Source of the DNA: a virus
Reading direction: 5' to 3' (one strand)
IMG/VR virus record: IMGVR_UViG_3300020472_000088
Span: 1 to 34,266 of that record
DNA length: 34,266 nt
The notes beneath the pieces are model-generated. The model had not been told where the DNA came from, did not search any database, and was given only the letters and a program-made list of their open reading frames with translations. This document shows, piece after piece, positions 18,533 through 27,701 of this stretch (position 1 is its first letter; every line of letters starts with the position of its first letter). The position numbers and the translations under genes are program-made.

Positions 18533-19734
18533 TGGCATTTTACAACAGAGTCAAAACAATGAAGAACGCCCCCATTGGCACTATAATGCCATGGGGAGGT
18601 AACTCAACGCTTAGGGGTTCTAATCCTCCTAACGTACCACATGGGTGGATATTGTGTAATGGAAACACACATCCTGCTGAGGATTATCCACTACTAGCAT
18701 CTATGTTAGGTAATACCTATGGTCCTAGTGATACAGCAATCAAGGGTCAATATCCAGATTACGAAGCTTCTGATACTTTCCGTGTTCCTGACTTAAATGG
18801 TAGGGCAATGGTAGACGTTGAAAGGGCTATGTTATTGGATAGTAAGTATCAATACAATCAATCTGATGCATATAATGTTGTTGGTGATTTAATAGCTGGT
18901 GATGGTACTGCTGTAACACCACCTGCTATCTACAGTGCTGATACTGACATAACATTCAGTATGGCAGTTCTTAATAATATGGCAGGTAGAATCACTGAGT
19001 TTACTCTTAATGATCCTACATGGTCTAAAACATATTATGTTATTGGTAGAAAATTAGGTATAGATCACACACCTGCTCATAGGCATCCAGGTCAATATAC
19101 ATCTGCTCAAACTGAAGGTAAGTATGTACAAGTATTTGAAACATCTTCATATGTTGTAAGTGGTTCACCTGATTATGAATCTGCTAACTTAACTGGTAGT
19201 GGTGCTGCTAATGATAGTCCTGATAGATGGGCTAATGGAACTGGATCTGTCACATATTATGATGAGAATACTCTTCCTGTAACAGATCAAACATTAAATT
19301 TTGATCCTGCAACAAAGACTCTTGTACCTGAAACTGGTTTAGTAAGAACTATACCACAAGGAGGTGGTAATACACCTGAGTATAGTGACACTTATAATTA
19401 TGGTCACGCAATGGTTGCACAGACTGGTGTCTTTCCAGCACCAGTAAATATTATGGGTAGAGTAAATTATTTGAACGGTGATCAGACTACTACATACCCA
19501 ACTAATATAAGTCATGCAGGTGAAGATTTTACAGAAGGAACTCTTGCTCCGCATAATCATTTTTCATTTGATATTTCTATGACTGCTGCTGGACTGAGAC
19601 CACCTTCAAATATTGCTATTAATAATGTACAATCTTACACTGTTAATGTAACTGACATTGATAGTGCGTTAAATATAGTATTAGATAACAATACACCTTC
19701 GCAAACAGTCATAATGATCATAAGGGCATTCTAA
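18532..19734 (+). CDS. Phage tail-collar-domain protein, short tail-fibre type (400 aa)
   Basis: The N-terminal 100 residues match the phage tail-collar domain (PF07484-like). G-T-I-M-P-W-G-G (16-23) is followed by P-H-G-W-I-L-C-N-G (36-44), Y-P-L-L-A-S-M-L-G-N-T-Y-G and D-T-F-R-V-P-D-L-N-G-R (81-91). The middle is Thr/Asp/Asn-rich. The C-terminus has A-P-H-N-H-F-S-F and ends in V-I-M-I-I-R-A-F, like other collar proteins. It is probably a virion fibre or tip component. The ATG at 18532 shares its A with the TAA of the giant gene (TAATG), and it begins with a normal M-A-F-Y-N. A longer in-frame start 21 bases upstream is less likely. Confidence 0.88.
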   Translation: MAFYNRVKTMKNAPIGTIMPWGGNSTLRGSNPPNVPHGWILCNGNTHPAEDYPLLASMLGNTYGPSDTAIKGQYPDYEASDTFRVPDLNGRAMVDVERAMLLDSKYQYNQSDAYNVVGDLIAGDGTAVTPPAIYSADTDITFSMAVLNNMAGRITEFTLNDPTWSKTYYVIGRKLGIDHTPAHRHPGQYTSAQTEGKYVQVFETSSYVVSGSPDYESANLTGSGAANDSPDRWANGTGSVTYYDENTLPVTDQTLNFDPATKTLVPETGLVRTIPQGGGNTPEYSDTYNYGHAMVAQTGVFPAPVNIMGRVNYLNGDQTTTYPTNISHAGEDFTEGTLAPHNHFSFDISMTAAGLRPPSNIAINNVQSYTVNVTDIDSALNIVLDNNTPSQTVIMIIRAF

Positions 19735-21104
19735 TGGCAGCATTTTTATCACAAGAAAGAAATAAATTAGGAACTACTACAGGATCTATTATAGCTTATC
19801 CTAGAGAATTGGATGTTAATGATCCAGTAGCAGGTCTAAGTGCTTCATTATTACCTGCTGGTTACTTAAGATGTGATGGTAGTATATACAATGAATCACA
19901 ATATCCTGCTCTTGCTGAAATTGTAGGTCTGGGTGATGCTTGTGTGTTTAAACAGACTGATTCTATTCTAACAACAAGTCAATTTCAAGTACCAGATTTA
20001 AGATCAAAATTTATTAGAGGATCTAGTGGATCTGATCAAGGTGTAATTAATGATATGACAGTAACCAATGCTGCTAACCAAGAGATAGATAAATCTGGTG
20101 TTGGTATTGAAGTGTCAAGTAACGTGGGAACTACTGCTCAGATAGATTTAACAGGGCAGTTTAGAATACCACCACAAACAACCTCATTAAGAGGACAAGT
20201 TTCATTTACCAGACCAAGATATACAGACGATGAGGTGGTTGCTATTAATGCATTCCAACCACATGCTCACTACACCACCACTAGGAGGTGTAGGATTAAA
20301 AGAAGAGCTGGTAATGATATGTTTGAATTAAATTACTATAAAAACGCTTCTACATTAGGTGTTCATGAATGGTATTATCATACAATGGTTGATGGACCTG
20401 GTGGAAACCAGGAAGCACAACCAGCTTGTAGATTATATGGTGAATCAGTTAAATTTACTCCAGGAAATTATACTCCAGGAGGATTTGGTGTAAGTTATCA
20501 GTATTATGGTGTTTGTAAAAATGCTTGTCAAACTTTCGATCAATTCTGCTTAGTTCCTTCTAGTCAAGCAACAACACAATCTGGTGATAATATTGCTGGA
20601 CAAAACCCTAGTATTATTCCATTGCTAGTTGATACTACTCCTAATACATGTTACTACACAGCACCATGGCCTATAGGTCAAAGATCTATGGGATGTGCAG
20701 GAACTAGTCACAATATTCAACCAAATTATATAACTGGTGCTGCTGGTGTAGATGATGATGACATTCCACAAACAGGTGACAATGGTTATTCACATACTGC
20801 ATCTACATCAAACGTATTACCATACGATACTATAGTTGATGGTGGTGTTTCTGGTACTGTATATCCACAGGTTTCCAACGTTGTTGAGGTTACTACTGCT
20901 TTAGGTTATGAATCTGATCCAACAGAGCATAATCATACTATAACATATACAACAGGAACAACCAATTATGATCTAGTTACTGATGAATTCTTTATCAGTA
21001 CAGATGGTATGTCCACTACAATTAATATTACTCCTGATCAAACTAAAAAAATGGATGGTTTGATCGCCCCCTTTACTATGGTCGATTATCTAATTAAAGT
21101 ATAA
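19734..21104 (+). CDS. Phage tail-collar-domain protein (456 aa)
   Basis: This is a second collar-type protein. G-S-I-I-A-Y-P-R (17-24), L-P-A-G-Y-L-R-C-D-G-S (40-50), Y-P-A-L-A-E-I-V-G (57-65) and F-Q-V-P-D-L-R-S-K-F-I-R-G (84-96) follow the family order. The C-terminus has the sequence H-N-H-T-I-T-Y and ends M-V-D-Y-L-I-K-V. It contains more cysteines than the first, including C-K-N-A-C and nearby residues in the middle. The ATG overlaps the previous TAA by one base. It is likely to assemble with its two neighbours at a fibre tip, each presenting a different C-terminal region; this is inference from tandem arrangement and shared domain. Confidence 0.87.
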   Translation: MAAFLSQERNKLGTTTGSIIAYPRELDVNDPVAGLSASLLPAGYLRCDGSIYNESQYPALAEIVGLGDACVFKQTDSILTTSQFQVPDLRSKFIRGSSGSDQGVINDMTVTNAANQEIDKSGVGIEVSSNVGTTAQIDLTGQFRIPPQTTSLRGQVSFTRPRYTDDEVVAINAFQPHAHYTTTRRCRIKRRAGNDMFELNYYKNASTLGVHEWYYHTMVDGPGGNQEAQPACRLYGESVKFTPGNYTPGGFGVSYQYYGVCKNACQTFDQFCLVPSSQATTQSGDNIAGQNPSIIPLLVDTTPNTCYYTAPWPIGQRSMGCAGTSHNIQPNYITGAAGVDDDDIPQTGDNGYSHTASTSNVLPYDTIVDGGVSGTVYPQVSNVVEVTTALGYESDPTEHNHTITYTTGTTNYDLVTDEFFISTDGMSTTINITPDQTKKMDGLIAPFTMVDYLIKV

Positions 21105-24100
21105 TGAGCACTAGAAATATTCGTTCCAATTACCTTACAGATAAGGTGACGTATACGTCATCTACTATGCCTATTGGCACAGTAATTCCTGTCTTTAAAT
21201 CTGATGATGATAAAGTAGTTGATGATGGTGTTGTTAGTGCCATAGCACAATATTCTATCAACTCTGGTAGTGGTTATACAACAGATATAATGACTCCTGC
21301 TGGATTTGCAACAGAACCAATAGAATTTGCTGTCAATCCTGCATCTACATTCTCTGTAAGTAATGACACTATAACATATCCTGCTATTAGTAGTATGTTG
21401 AGTAGTGGTGATAAAGTTATTGTTAAAAGTACTGCACAACAACCTAATAAGGCAGCATTGGGTGGATCTATAGCATCATTTACTATTACTAATGGTGGAA
21501 GTGGATATGTAGGAACACCAACTGTTCAAGTAGGAGACAATGGAAGTGGTCCTTCTTCTGCTGGTAACTTCCAAGTTGCTGTAACTAGTGGAGTTGTTAC
21601 TGGTATTAATGTTACAGATGGTGGTCAAGGATATCAATTCCCAACAGTTACTATTTCAGGTGGTGGTGGATCAAATGCAACTGCAACTGCAACCCTTGCA
21701 TCTAATGGTACTGGTGGTGTATTGATTGATGAAGCTCAAGAGTATATTGTTGATGTAACAGGAGCAAATACATTTAGATTAGCAAGAAGTGCTGGTGATA
21801 TATCATCTGGTTATTTCTTTAATATTACTAACTTAGGATCTTCTGGTAGTATTGTTTTAGTTACATCTCAAGGATTTGGTTTAAGAGTTGGTGTTGCTGC
21901 TCAAGGTACTGGTGCTATTGATTATACCACAATCAAACAACCAGGTTATGGGTATGCACCTGGTGATACAATGAAAGTTTTACAACCAGGATCAGGTGGT
22001 GATGGTAAGATAAAGGTACAGACGGTATCATCATCTACTGCTGATAATCCAGAGGAACAATATCCTGGATTTTTATACTGTGATGGATCAGTATATGGTG
22101 CAGCAGACTATCCACTGTTGTATGAAGTAATTAAAGATAACTATGGTGGTACTGGTGGATCATATGAGAAAAAAGATTTTGGATCCACATCAACAATAAC
22201 ATTTGCAGTACCAGATTATAAGACAAGAAAATTAGTTGGTGCTGGTGGAGGTGTATCAGGTGGAGGATCTCCTGTATCTGGTACTGTAATATCTGCTGTT
22301 GGTGCATCGGGAGGTAAATGGTATTTTAGTAAGAATGAACAAGAGAGTTTAATAGACATAGGTAATGTTGTTATAAGTGGTTATGATAATGTTACTGAAT
22401 TTGTAAGTGCTAGTCTTACTGGTGAAGTTACAATGACAGTAGGACCACTACAAGAGAAAATGATTTCTGCTGTTCCAGAACATGAACATGCAATATTGAC
22501 ATCAAATGCACCACAGGCAGGAGCAATGTCTGGTGCTGGATATTTTATGGATAACCACTCTGCTGGATATAAAAATGGTACTGGAGGTGTAAACTTCTTC
22601 CAGCCTGCTGGAGGTGTACCATTATTTCATACTCATGGTATTGTAGATTATATTATTACCGACCCACTTGCTTCAACTTATGGTAATGTCTCAGGTGTTG
22701 GTACTAAGATTACAAAAACATTTACTCAGTCAGCATTTAATACAGGTAGTGATACAATTACCATCACTGGTCATGGTATGGCAACAGGACATAAGTTAAG
22801 AGTATTATCTAACCCTGCTACAAACCCTGCTGTTTTTACATATGCACCAGGTAATCCACCAGCAGGTGCTACTATAAACTCAAACTTTGCTCCGAATACT
22901 GTTTGGTATGTGGTTAAAGTAGATGATAATACTGTTAAGATATCCACATCTAAATGGAATGCTTTAAGAAGTAATACTGTTGATATCACAACTGCTGGTG
23001 ATGCAGCAACTATAGTTGTTGAAGTAGCATATAATGCTGCTGGTAATTTTCCTTCGGAACCAACAACTACAATTACTACACCAGCACCTACAGTGTATGA
23101 TATTGATAATAACTATGTTGTTGGTGGTAAAACAATAACTATTCCAGGTACTGAGTTTGGAGATACTGAATGGTTTAGTGAGTATGAGGTTGGTGGTAGT
23201 TATAACGTTCCTGCATCTACTAGTTCACAAGAACCAGTAGAATATATTGTTGGTAGAATGACTGGAGCAGGTGGATTAGGAGCATCTACTGATATTGCTG
23301 GTGCTGATGGTTTGGATAGTTATTATCAAGCAACACTTAATGGTTATGATTATAAAGTAATTGCTGGTGGTGGTAAAGGAGGAAATGATTTTGATGAATT
23401 ATTACAAACAGGAGATTGGTATGCAATAGGATCAGGACAAATATCTGCTGGTGCTGCTGCTGTATGGTCAACATTTATGTTGAACAATGCAATTTATATT
23501 GATATACCAGCAGGTACTTCTACAGACCCTTACTTAGGACAATGGGTAGAAGGTGGTGTTGGTATTAATGTAGATGCAGGTCTTGCTGCTGCTGGTTTTA
23601 ATGTCGAATTCCATGCTGATGGTCTTTCTGAAATGGATTTGTATAATCCTGATGGTAGTTGGAAGCAAGGTAATGCAACACCACCAAATGCAACATCAGG
23701 AACTCCACAAACCAGTAGTCAAACATTGGTTGTTCCTGCAAATACTCTTATTACTGGTTGGAATAATTTGAAATTTAGAATTCAGAATGTCAGTTCTGTC
23801 TTAAATGATTGGGATAATAACCCATGTGGTATTGCATTTGTTGCTACAAGAAATGATACTGGTGCGACTATGTTTGATTCTAGAAACGAATGCACAGGTG
23901 GAACAACATCCAAATGGAATTTACAGACAGGTGGAACAGGTGGTGCTGGTGGTACTGCGAGAGTTGAAGTATCTCAGGGTGGTAGTATAGTTCAAACTCA
24001 AAGTATTTCTCTTGGAGATATTGGTAATTCTATTAATTTAACAGGTGGTATAGCAATAAATGTAAACAATTATATTGTAGGTGAAACTGGACAAAATGGT

Positions 24101-25879
24101 GGTGCAGGATCAACTGGAGGAGCAGGTGGTGCTTCCATATTCATAAATGGTGCAGGTGGAGATGGATCTAGAACTTTATTCTCTGGATCAACTAACGCAG
24201 TTTCAGAATGGGCTACTAATACTGGTGGTAATTCTATTACATATACTATTCCAAGCAACTATCCTGTTAGCCAAGTCACTGCTGAATTGAAAGGTGGTGG
24301 AGGTGGATCAGGTGGTACTGGAACTGGTGGTGCTAGCTGGTACGCTGGTGATGGTGGAGATGGTAAACATGTTCTTGCATCAATAAATGCTGGTGGAGGA
24401 CAATCTTTAAACATATGGGTTGGTGAAAAAGGAACATCTGGTACTGGTTTATCTGGTGGAATAGGTGGTAAAGGATTCTCTGACGGTGGTAACGGTGGTA
24501 GCGGTACTGGCGGTGGAGGAGGTGGTGGAGGAGGTGGCTCCTCTGCTATTGGTATTGGTTCTGGTCCTCTCATCGGTGCTGGTGGAGGAGGTGGTGGAGG
24601 TGCTGCTGGAGATGGCACACAACTATCATCTATGAATGGTCAACCAAATGCTAACCAAGATTCTTTCCAATTAGTCGCTGGATGCTTCGCTGGTTCTGGT
24701 GGTACTGGTAACAACTCCGTCTGTACTGGTGGTGGAGGAGGAGGCGGCGGCGGTGGTGTCGGTTCTGGTGCTGGTATCGGTGGTGGTGGAGGTGCTGGAA
24801 ACGGATCCAACGCTGTTAAACCAGGTTTCGGTGCTTCTAGAGGACAGTCTTCATTAGTATCAGGTCAGAGTATTATTAGTCAAGGTGATGCTAATAATGG
24901 TGGTGATGTAAATATTGGACAAGAAATAGATGGTAGTGATGGTTACGTTAAGTTAACAACTCAACAAAATACTACAGAATATGGACCAGGTGGAGGTGGT
25001 GGTGGATCAGGATGTCATCTTGATTTTATGTTAGATAATCTTTCTACTTCTAGTGTTAATGCTGGTACTTTAAATGTTGGTAATGGTAATGATGATGGTG
25101 ACGGACGCATAGGATATGGTGTCATCACTTCTTCTAATCCAGGAACAGGTACTAGTAGCACTGTAGGATTATTTGATGCAGCAAGTGGAGGTGTGGATTA
25201 TGTTAACAGTGGTACTGGTACTGGATCTAATGGTGGTTTTACATCTCCTGATGCACAAAAGTACTTAAGATTTAGAGGAACGGAACAAATACGTTGGGCT
25301 AGAACTATAACATATAATGCTAGTGGTAGTAATACTGCTGGTACAGTTACAGAATCGGTACGATTTGAAGTTATACGTGGTAATGATAGTAATGGAGGTG
25401 AGTCACCTACTGCACCATTAGAATTATTTGGTAGTAATGATGGTGGTGGTAGTTACATTAAGTTTGGAACTATCTCAACCAGTGGTGGTGCTACTACATG
25501 GGAAAGTGTAGATGTTGCTATTCCTGCTACTTACAGAGTTTCTAACTTATTAATGGAAGTAAGACAGAGTAGATCAGCATCAGGTAATGAAGAGTTAGAT
25601 AACTATGGTATTGCTAAGGTATCAATGATACATGCAGAAGGTGAAGTCACAACATATACTACACAGGCAGGTAGATTGGATCTTGGTATAGAATCCATAC
25701 AAGAAGTTATCGCACCACAAGGTGACCCAGTAAACTCTGCTGGTATTACTGTAAACGATGGTAAATTCACCCTGTCATCTGCTGTTAAGTTAAATGTTAC
25801 ACCTAGTTTGCAACCAGAGGTTGACATTCCACTCGTAACGCGGTATCATTTAGTGAAGTATATGATTCGAGCATATTAA
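21104..25879 (+). CDS. Collar-domain, polyglycine-rich adhesin (1,591 aa)
   Basis: The N-terminus (P-I-G-T-V-I-P-V-F, 23-31) opens a collar-type domain. That domain is split by an insert with G-S-G-Y-V-G-T-P-T-V and G-Q-G-Y-Q-F-P-T-V repeats, and resumes near residues 319-383 (Y-P-G-F-L-Y-C-D-G-S, then Y-P-L-L-Y-E-V, then F-A-V-P-D-Y-K-T-R-K). The middle is beta-rich. Residues about 1060-1245 are dominated by glycine, with two runs of ten Gly. The end (Y-H-L-V-K-Y-M-I-R-A-Y) resembles the other collar proteins. Glycine-rich blocks of this kind form the receptor-binding tip of T-even gp38-type adhesins, so this is a strong candidate for host receptor recognition. It starts by TAATG overlap; the next gene begins at the base after its stop. 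Confidence 0.85.
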   Translation: MSTRNIRSNYLTDKVTYTSSTMPIGTVIPVFKSDDDKVVDDGVVSAIAQYSINSGSGYTTDIMTPAGFATEPIEFAVNPASTFSVSNDTITYPAISSMLSSGDKVIVKSTAQQPNKAALGGSIASFTITNGGSGYVGTPTVQVGDNGSGPSSAGNFQVAVTSGVVTGINVTDGGQGYQFPTVTISGGGGSNATATATLASNGTGGVLIDEAQEYIVDVTGANTFRLARSAGDISSGYFFNITNLGSSGSIVLVTSQGFGLRVGVAAQGTGAIDYTTIKQPGYGYAPGDTMKVLQPGSGGDGKIKVQTVSSSTADNPEEQYPGFLYCDGSVYGAADYPLLYEVIKDNYGGTGGSYEKKDFGSTSTITFAVPDYKTRKLVGAGGGVSGGGSPVSGTVISAVGASGGKWYFSKNEQESLIDIGNVVISGYDNVTEFVSASLTGEVTMTVGPLQEKMISAVPEHEHAILTSNAPQAGAMSGAGYFMDNHSAGYKNGTGGVNFFQPAGGVPLFHTHGIVDYIITDPLASTYGNVSGVGTKITKTFTQSAFNTGSDTITITGHGMATGHKLRVLSNPATNPAVFTYAPGNPPAGATINSNFAPNTVWYVVKVDDNTVKISTSKWNALRSNTVDITTAGDAATIVVEVAYNAAGNFPSEPTTTITTPAPTVYDIDNNYVVGGKTITIPGTEFGDTEWFSEYEVGGSYNVPASTSSQEPVEYIVGRMTGAGGLGASTDIAGADGLDSYYQATLNGYDYKVIAGGGKGGNDFDELLQTGDWYAIGSGQISAGAAAVWSTFMLNNAIYIDIPAGTSTDPYLGQWVEGGVGINVDAGLAAAGFNVEFHADGLSEMDLYNPDGSWKQGNATPPNATSGTPQTSSQTLVVPANTLITGWNNLKFRIQNVSSVLNDWDNNPCGIAFVATRNDTGATMFDSRNECTGGTTSKWNLQTGGTGGAGGTARVEVSQGGSIVQTQSISLGDIGNSINLTGGIAINVNNYIVGETGQNGGAGSTGGAGGASIFINGAGGDGSRTLFSGSTNAVSEWATNTGGNSITYTIPSNYPVSQVTAELKGGGGGSGGTGTGGASWYAGDGGDGKHVLASINAGGGQSLNIWVGEKGTSGTGLSGGIGGKGFSDGGNGGSGTGGGGGGGGGGSSAIGIGSGPLIGAGGGGGGGAAGDGTQLSSMNGQPNANQDSFQLVAGCFAGSGGTGNNSVCTGGGGGGGGGGVGSGAGIGGGGGAGNGSNAVKPGFGASRGQSSLVSGQSIISQGDANNGGDVNIGQEIDGSDGYVKLTTQQNTTEYGPGGGGGGSGCHLDFMLDNLSTSSVNAGTLNVGNGNDDGDGRIGYGVITSSNPGTGTSSTVGLFDAASGGVDYVNSGTGTGSNGGFTSPDAQKYLRFRGTEQIRWARTITYNASGSNTAGTVTESVRFEVIRGNDSNGGESPTAPLELFGSNDGGGSYIKFGTISTSGGATTWESVDVAIPATYRVSNLLMEVRQSRSASGNEELDNYGIAKVSMIHAEGEVTTYTTQAGRLDLGIESIQEVIAPQGDPVNSAGITVNDGKFTLSSAVKLNVTPSLQPEVDIPLVTRYHLVKYMIRAY
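24280..24830 (+). repeat. Polyglycine-coding tract in the adhesin tip
   Basis: The reading frame is an irregular string of GGT, GGA and some GGC codons broken by short non-glycine loops. The longest runs, at about 24507-24540 and 24728-24760, give ten glycines each. Three-base near-repeats make in-frame expansion or contraction by slippage likely. Codons in the core (GGC, TTC, GTC, ATC, CTC, AAC, TCC) end in C more often than in the AT-rich flanks. By analogy with gp38-type tips, the Gly strands would form a scaffold and the breaks would be exposed specificity loops. Confidence 0.75.
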
Positions 25880-26497
25880 ATGGAGTTGGGTAGTGAACAT
25901 GGATACGTTATGGAACCCAGTCAGGCACAAGGTGAATATGAAGACTTTATAGGGGTATATCGTAAGTTCGTAAATAAAAAATTATGTATTGAAGCAATAG
26001 CAGAGTTTGATAAGTTTGCTAGTGCTAATAATGCATTACAACAAGGACATGAACAGTTCCCACAAGGTAAGATGGGAAGACAAGACAGTGCATTTACATT
26101 AGATGATGTTAAGATAGGTCTTGCTAGTCATTTTTATCAGTATATAAATACAGCATTTGAAAATTATAGAATAAAATACGATCATATATCTAAGATAAAG
26201 TTGGGTACTATTGGTCTCAAGATACAAAAGACAGAGCCTGGTGGTGGTTACCATACATGGCACTATGAAAACTCTAGTTTTAGAGCAGCAAATCGTGAGT
26301 TGGCATGGATGATATACTTAAATGATATGCCAGATGGTGAAGCAGAGACTGAATTTCTATTTCAAAAGCGTAGAATTAAACCAGAGGTAGGTACAATAGT
26401 TATTTGGCCTGCTGGTATGACACATGTACATCGTGGCAACACTGTTTTTACTAAAGATAAATACATATTGACAGGATGGTATCTTAAACTCCCTTAA
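25880..26497 (+). CDS. 2OG-Fe(II) oxygenase-like protein, prolyl-hydroxylase type (205 aa)
   Basis: Iron ligands by pattern are His128 and Glu130 (H-T-W-H-Y-E-N; HxE rather than the commoner HxD) and a distal His at 182 or 184 in G-M-T-H-V-H-R-G. Lys194 in D-K-Y-I-L-T-G-W-Y sits where the 2OG-binding basic residue is expected. Family landmarks A-W-M-I-Y-L-N-D (142-149), E-T-E-F-L (156-160) and V-G-T-I-V-I-W-P-A-G are all present. Length is normal. It begins at the base after the stop of the glycine-rich adhesin, so it is part of the same late unit and separates the adhesins from their likely assembly chaperone. This placement makes virion-protein modification worth testing; the substrate is unknown. 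Confidence 0.87.
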   Translation: MELGSEHGYVMEPSQAQGEYEDFIGVYRKFVNKKLCIEAIAEFDKFASANNALQQGHEQFPQGKMGRQDSAFTLDDVKIGLASHFYQYINTAFENYRIKYDHISKIKLGTIGLKIQKTEPGGGYHTWHYENSSFRAANRELAWMIYLNDMPDGEAETEFLFQKRRIKPEVGTIVIWPAGMTHVHRGNTVFTKDKYILTGWYLKLP

Positions 26498-26501
26498 AAC
26501 A

Positions 26502-27374
26502 ATGGCAGAATTTCGTGTAGTACTACAAATTAATGCTCTTTCACGCATTATTACTGTTGATGGAAAGCAACAAGTGATAAGTGAAGCATTTTGGAATGCA
26601 AATATCCAAAACCAATTATTTCCATTCTGGACATCAGATAATGATAGATTAATATACTTTAATTACTTTGATGATGGATCATATGGTTGTGAGAAGAAGA
26701 AGTTCACTTACAATCGTGTTAGTAATGAGAAGAAGTGGATAACATATGATTGGAAAGAACCAACCAATGCACAAGCAAAAGAAATTGCTGATGGTGTAAG
26801 GGCAAAGTATTTTGAGTATCAAGATGTAGAACAGGAAGAGATACAGGATGAATTGTATCAACAGTATGGTAAGTGGAATAAGATATCATGGGATGGAATT
26901 AGAATGGTTCGCAACTTCTTGTTAGATGATTGTGATTGGACACAGAATAGTGATAATGCTCTTGATGCTACTACAAAAGCACAATGGGCTACATATCGTA
27001 CTAAACTAAGAGCAATACCTCAAGATTATACTGGTCAAGAGGCAGATGTTGTTAAGTTTCCATACAACCCAGTATATTATGCTAAGTGGAAAGTATTAGA
27101 AATAACAGCACCATCTGAAGCTGATAATAATGTGATGGAAGTACAGAAACCTAATGAAGCAAAGGCTTACTTAGCAACAGATGATCAGTTTGGTGTATTC
27201 CCAGACAAATCATTGAATACATGGTCAAGAAGGATAACTACTGAAATTGCTAACAAGTATAGACTTAAGAATCCTGAAGATGTATTCAAACCTGCTGATG
27301 TTCAGTCACAGTATGCAACTGTGGAAGAAGAGATCGCAGCAATACTAGCATCAATCGAAGCAAATAACACATAA
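26502..27374 (+). CDS. Tail-fibre assembly chaperone-like protein (290 aa)
   Basis: Residues about 130-175 contain the pattern R-N-F-L-L-D-D-C-D-W-T-Q, then W-A-T-Y-R-T-K-L-R-A-I-P-Q. That is the core signature of phage tail assembly chaperones (PF16778-like: RxxLLxxTDW...WxxYRxxLRxIP). The N-terminal 125 residues are a separate beta-rich region with many aromatic residues (F-W-T-S-D-N-D-R-L-I-Y-F-N-Y-F-D-D-G). The C-terminus is a Glu/Ala-rich helix. Such proteins help fold and trimerise fibres and are usually encoded just after them, as here. It is probably not a virion component, though that is not shown. It follows the oxygenase by 4 bases. Confidence 0.8.
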   Translation: MAEFRVVLQINALSRIITVDGKQQVISEAFWNANIQNQLFPFWTSDNDRLIYFNYFDDGSYGCEKKKFTYNRVSNEKKWITYDWKEPTNAQAKEIADGVRAKYFEYQDVEQEEIQDELYQQYGKWNKISWDGIRMVRNFLLDDCDWTQNSDNALDATTKAQWATYRTKLRAIPQDYTGQEADVVKFPYNPVYYAKWKVLEITAPSEADNNVMEVQKPNEAKAYLATDDQFGVFPDKSLNTWSRRITTEIANKYRLKNPEDVFKPADVQSQYATVEEEIAAILASIEANNT

Positions 27375-27377
27375 ACT

Positions 27378-27701
27378 ATGGAACTGAATAATATTATGCT
27401 CGTCACTCTCTTAAATGGTGACGAATTGATTTGTAATGTATCTAAGCACATCGAGGTAGTTGATGGACTTGAGCAAGAAGTATGTTATAAATTTATATAC
27501 CCATTTGTTGTTGATGAACACGATGGTAAGTTAACATTCACACCATGGAAGAAATGGTCTCGTGATACCGAATACTTAATATCATATGATATAATAGTAA
27601 ACATATGTGCAGTGTGGCCTAACATGGAACGAGAGTTCGCAACTGCTGCTAATAACTATGTTAAAGTATTAGATTCTATGAATTATGTAAGTCAGCCATG
27701 A
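27378..27701 (+). CDS. Unknown protein (107 aa), possibly Sm-like fold
   Basis: The product begins with M-L-V-T-L-L-N-G-D-E-L-I-C-N-V and later has E-Y-L-I-S-Y-D-I-I-V. This is a pattern of short beta strands around an N-G-D-E turn that recalls the small Sm-like barrels found in many phages. A W-K-K-W motif lies near residues 57-60 and the C-terminus is helical. The resemblance is weak and no function is claimed. It starts three bases after the chaperone-like gene, and its TGA overlaps the ATG of the next oxygenase by four bases. Confidence 0.75.
   Translation: MELNNIMLVTLLNGDELICNVSKHIEVVDGLEQEVCYKFIYPFVVDEHDGKLTFTPWKKWSRDTEYLISYDIIVNICAVWPNMEREFATAANNYVKVLDSMNYVSQP

Noticed and set aside
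24259-24618. A 119-residue proline-rich frame on the - strand
   Set aside because: It is the complement of the glycine codons of the adhesin tip (GGN gives NCC, proline). Codon structure and gene context belong to the + strand.
24280-24830. Diversity-generating retroelement target in the adhesin tip
   Set aside because: No reverse transcriptase gene and no template repeat with adenine-specific differences were found in the window.
26143-26150. A second exact TATAAATA, inside the 25880 oxygenase gene
   Set aside because: It lies in coding sequence for Q-Y-I-N-T and about 350 bases from the next start. In an AT-rich genome this match is expected by chance. It could be an internal late promoter for the chaperone-like gene but nothing supports it.
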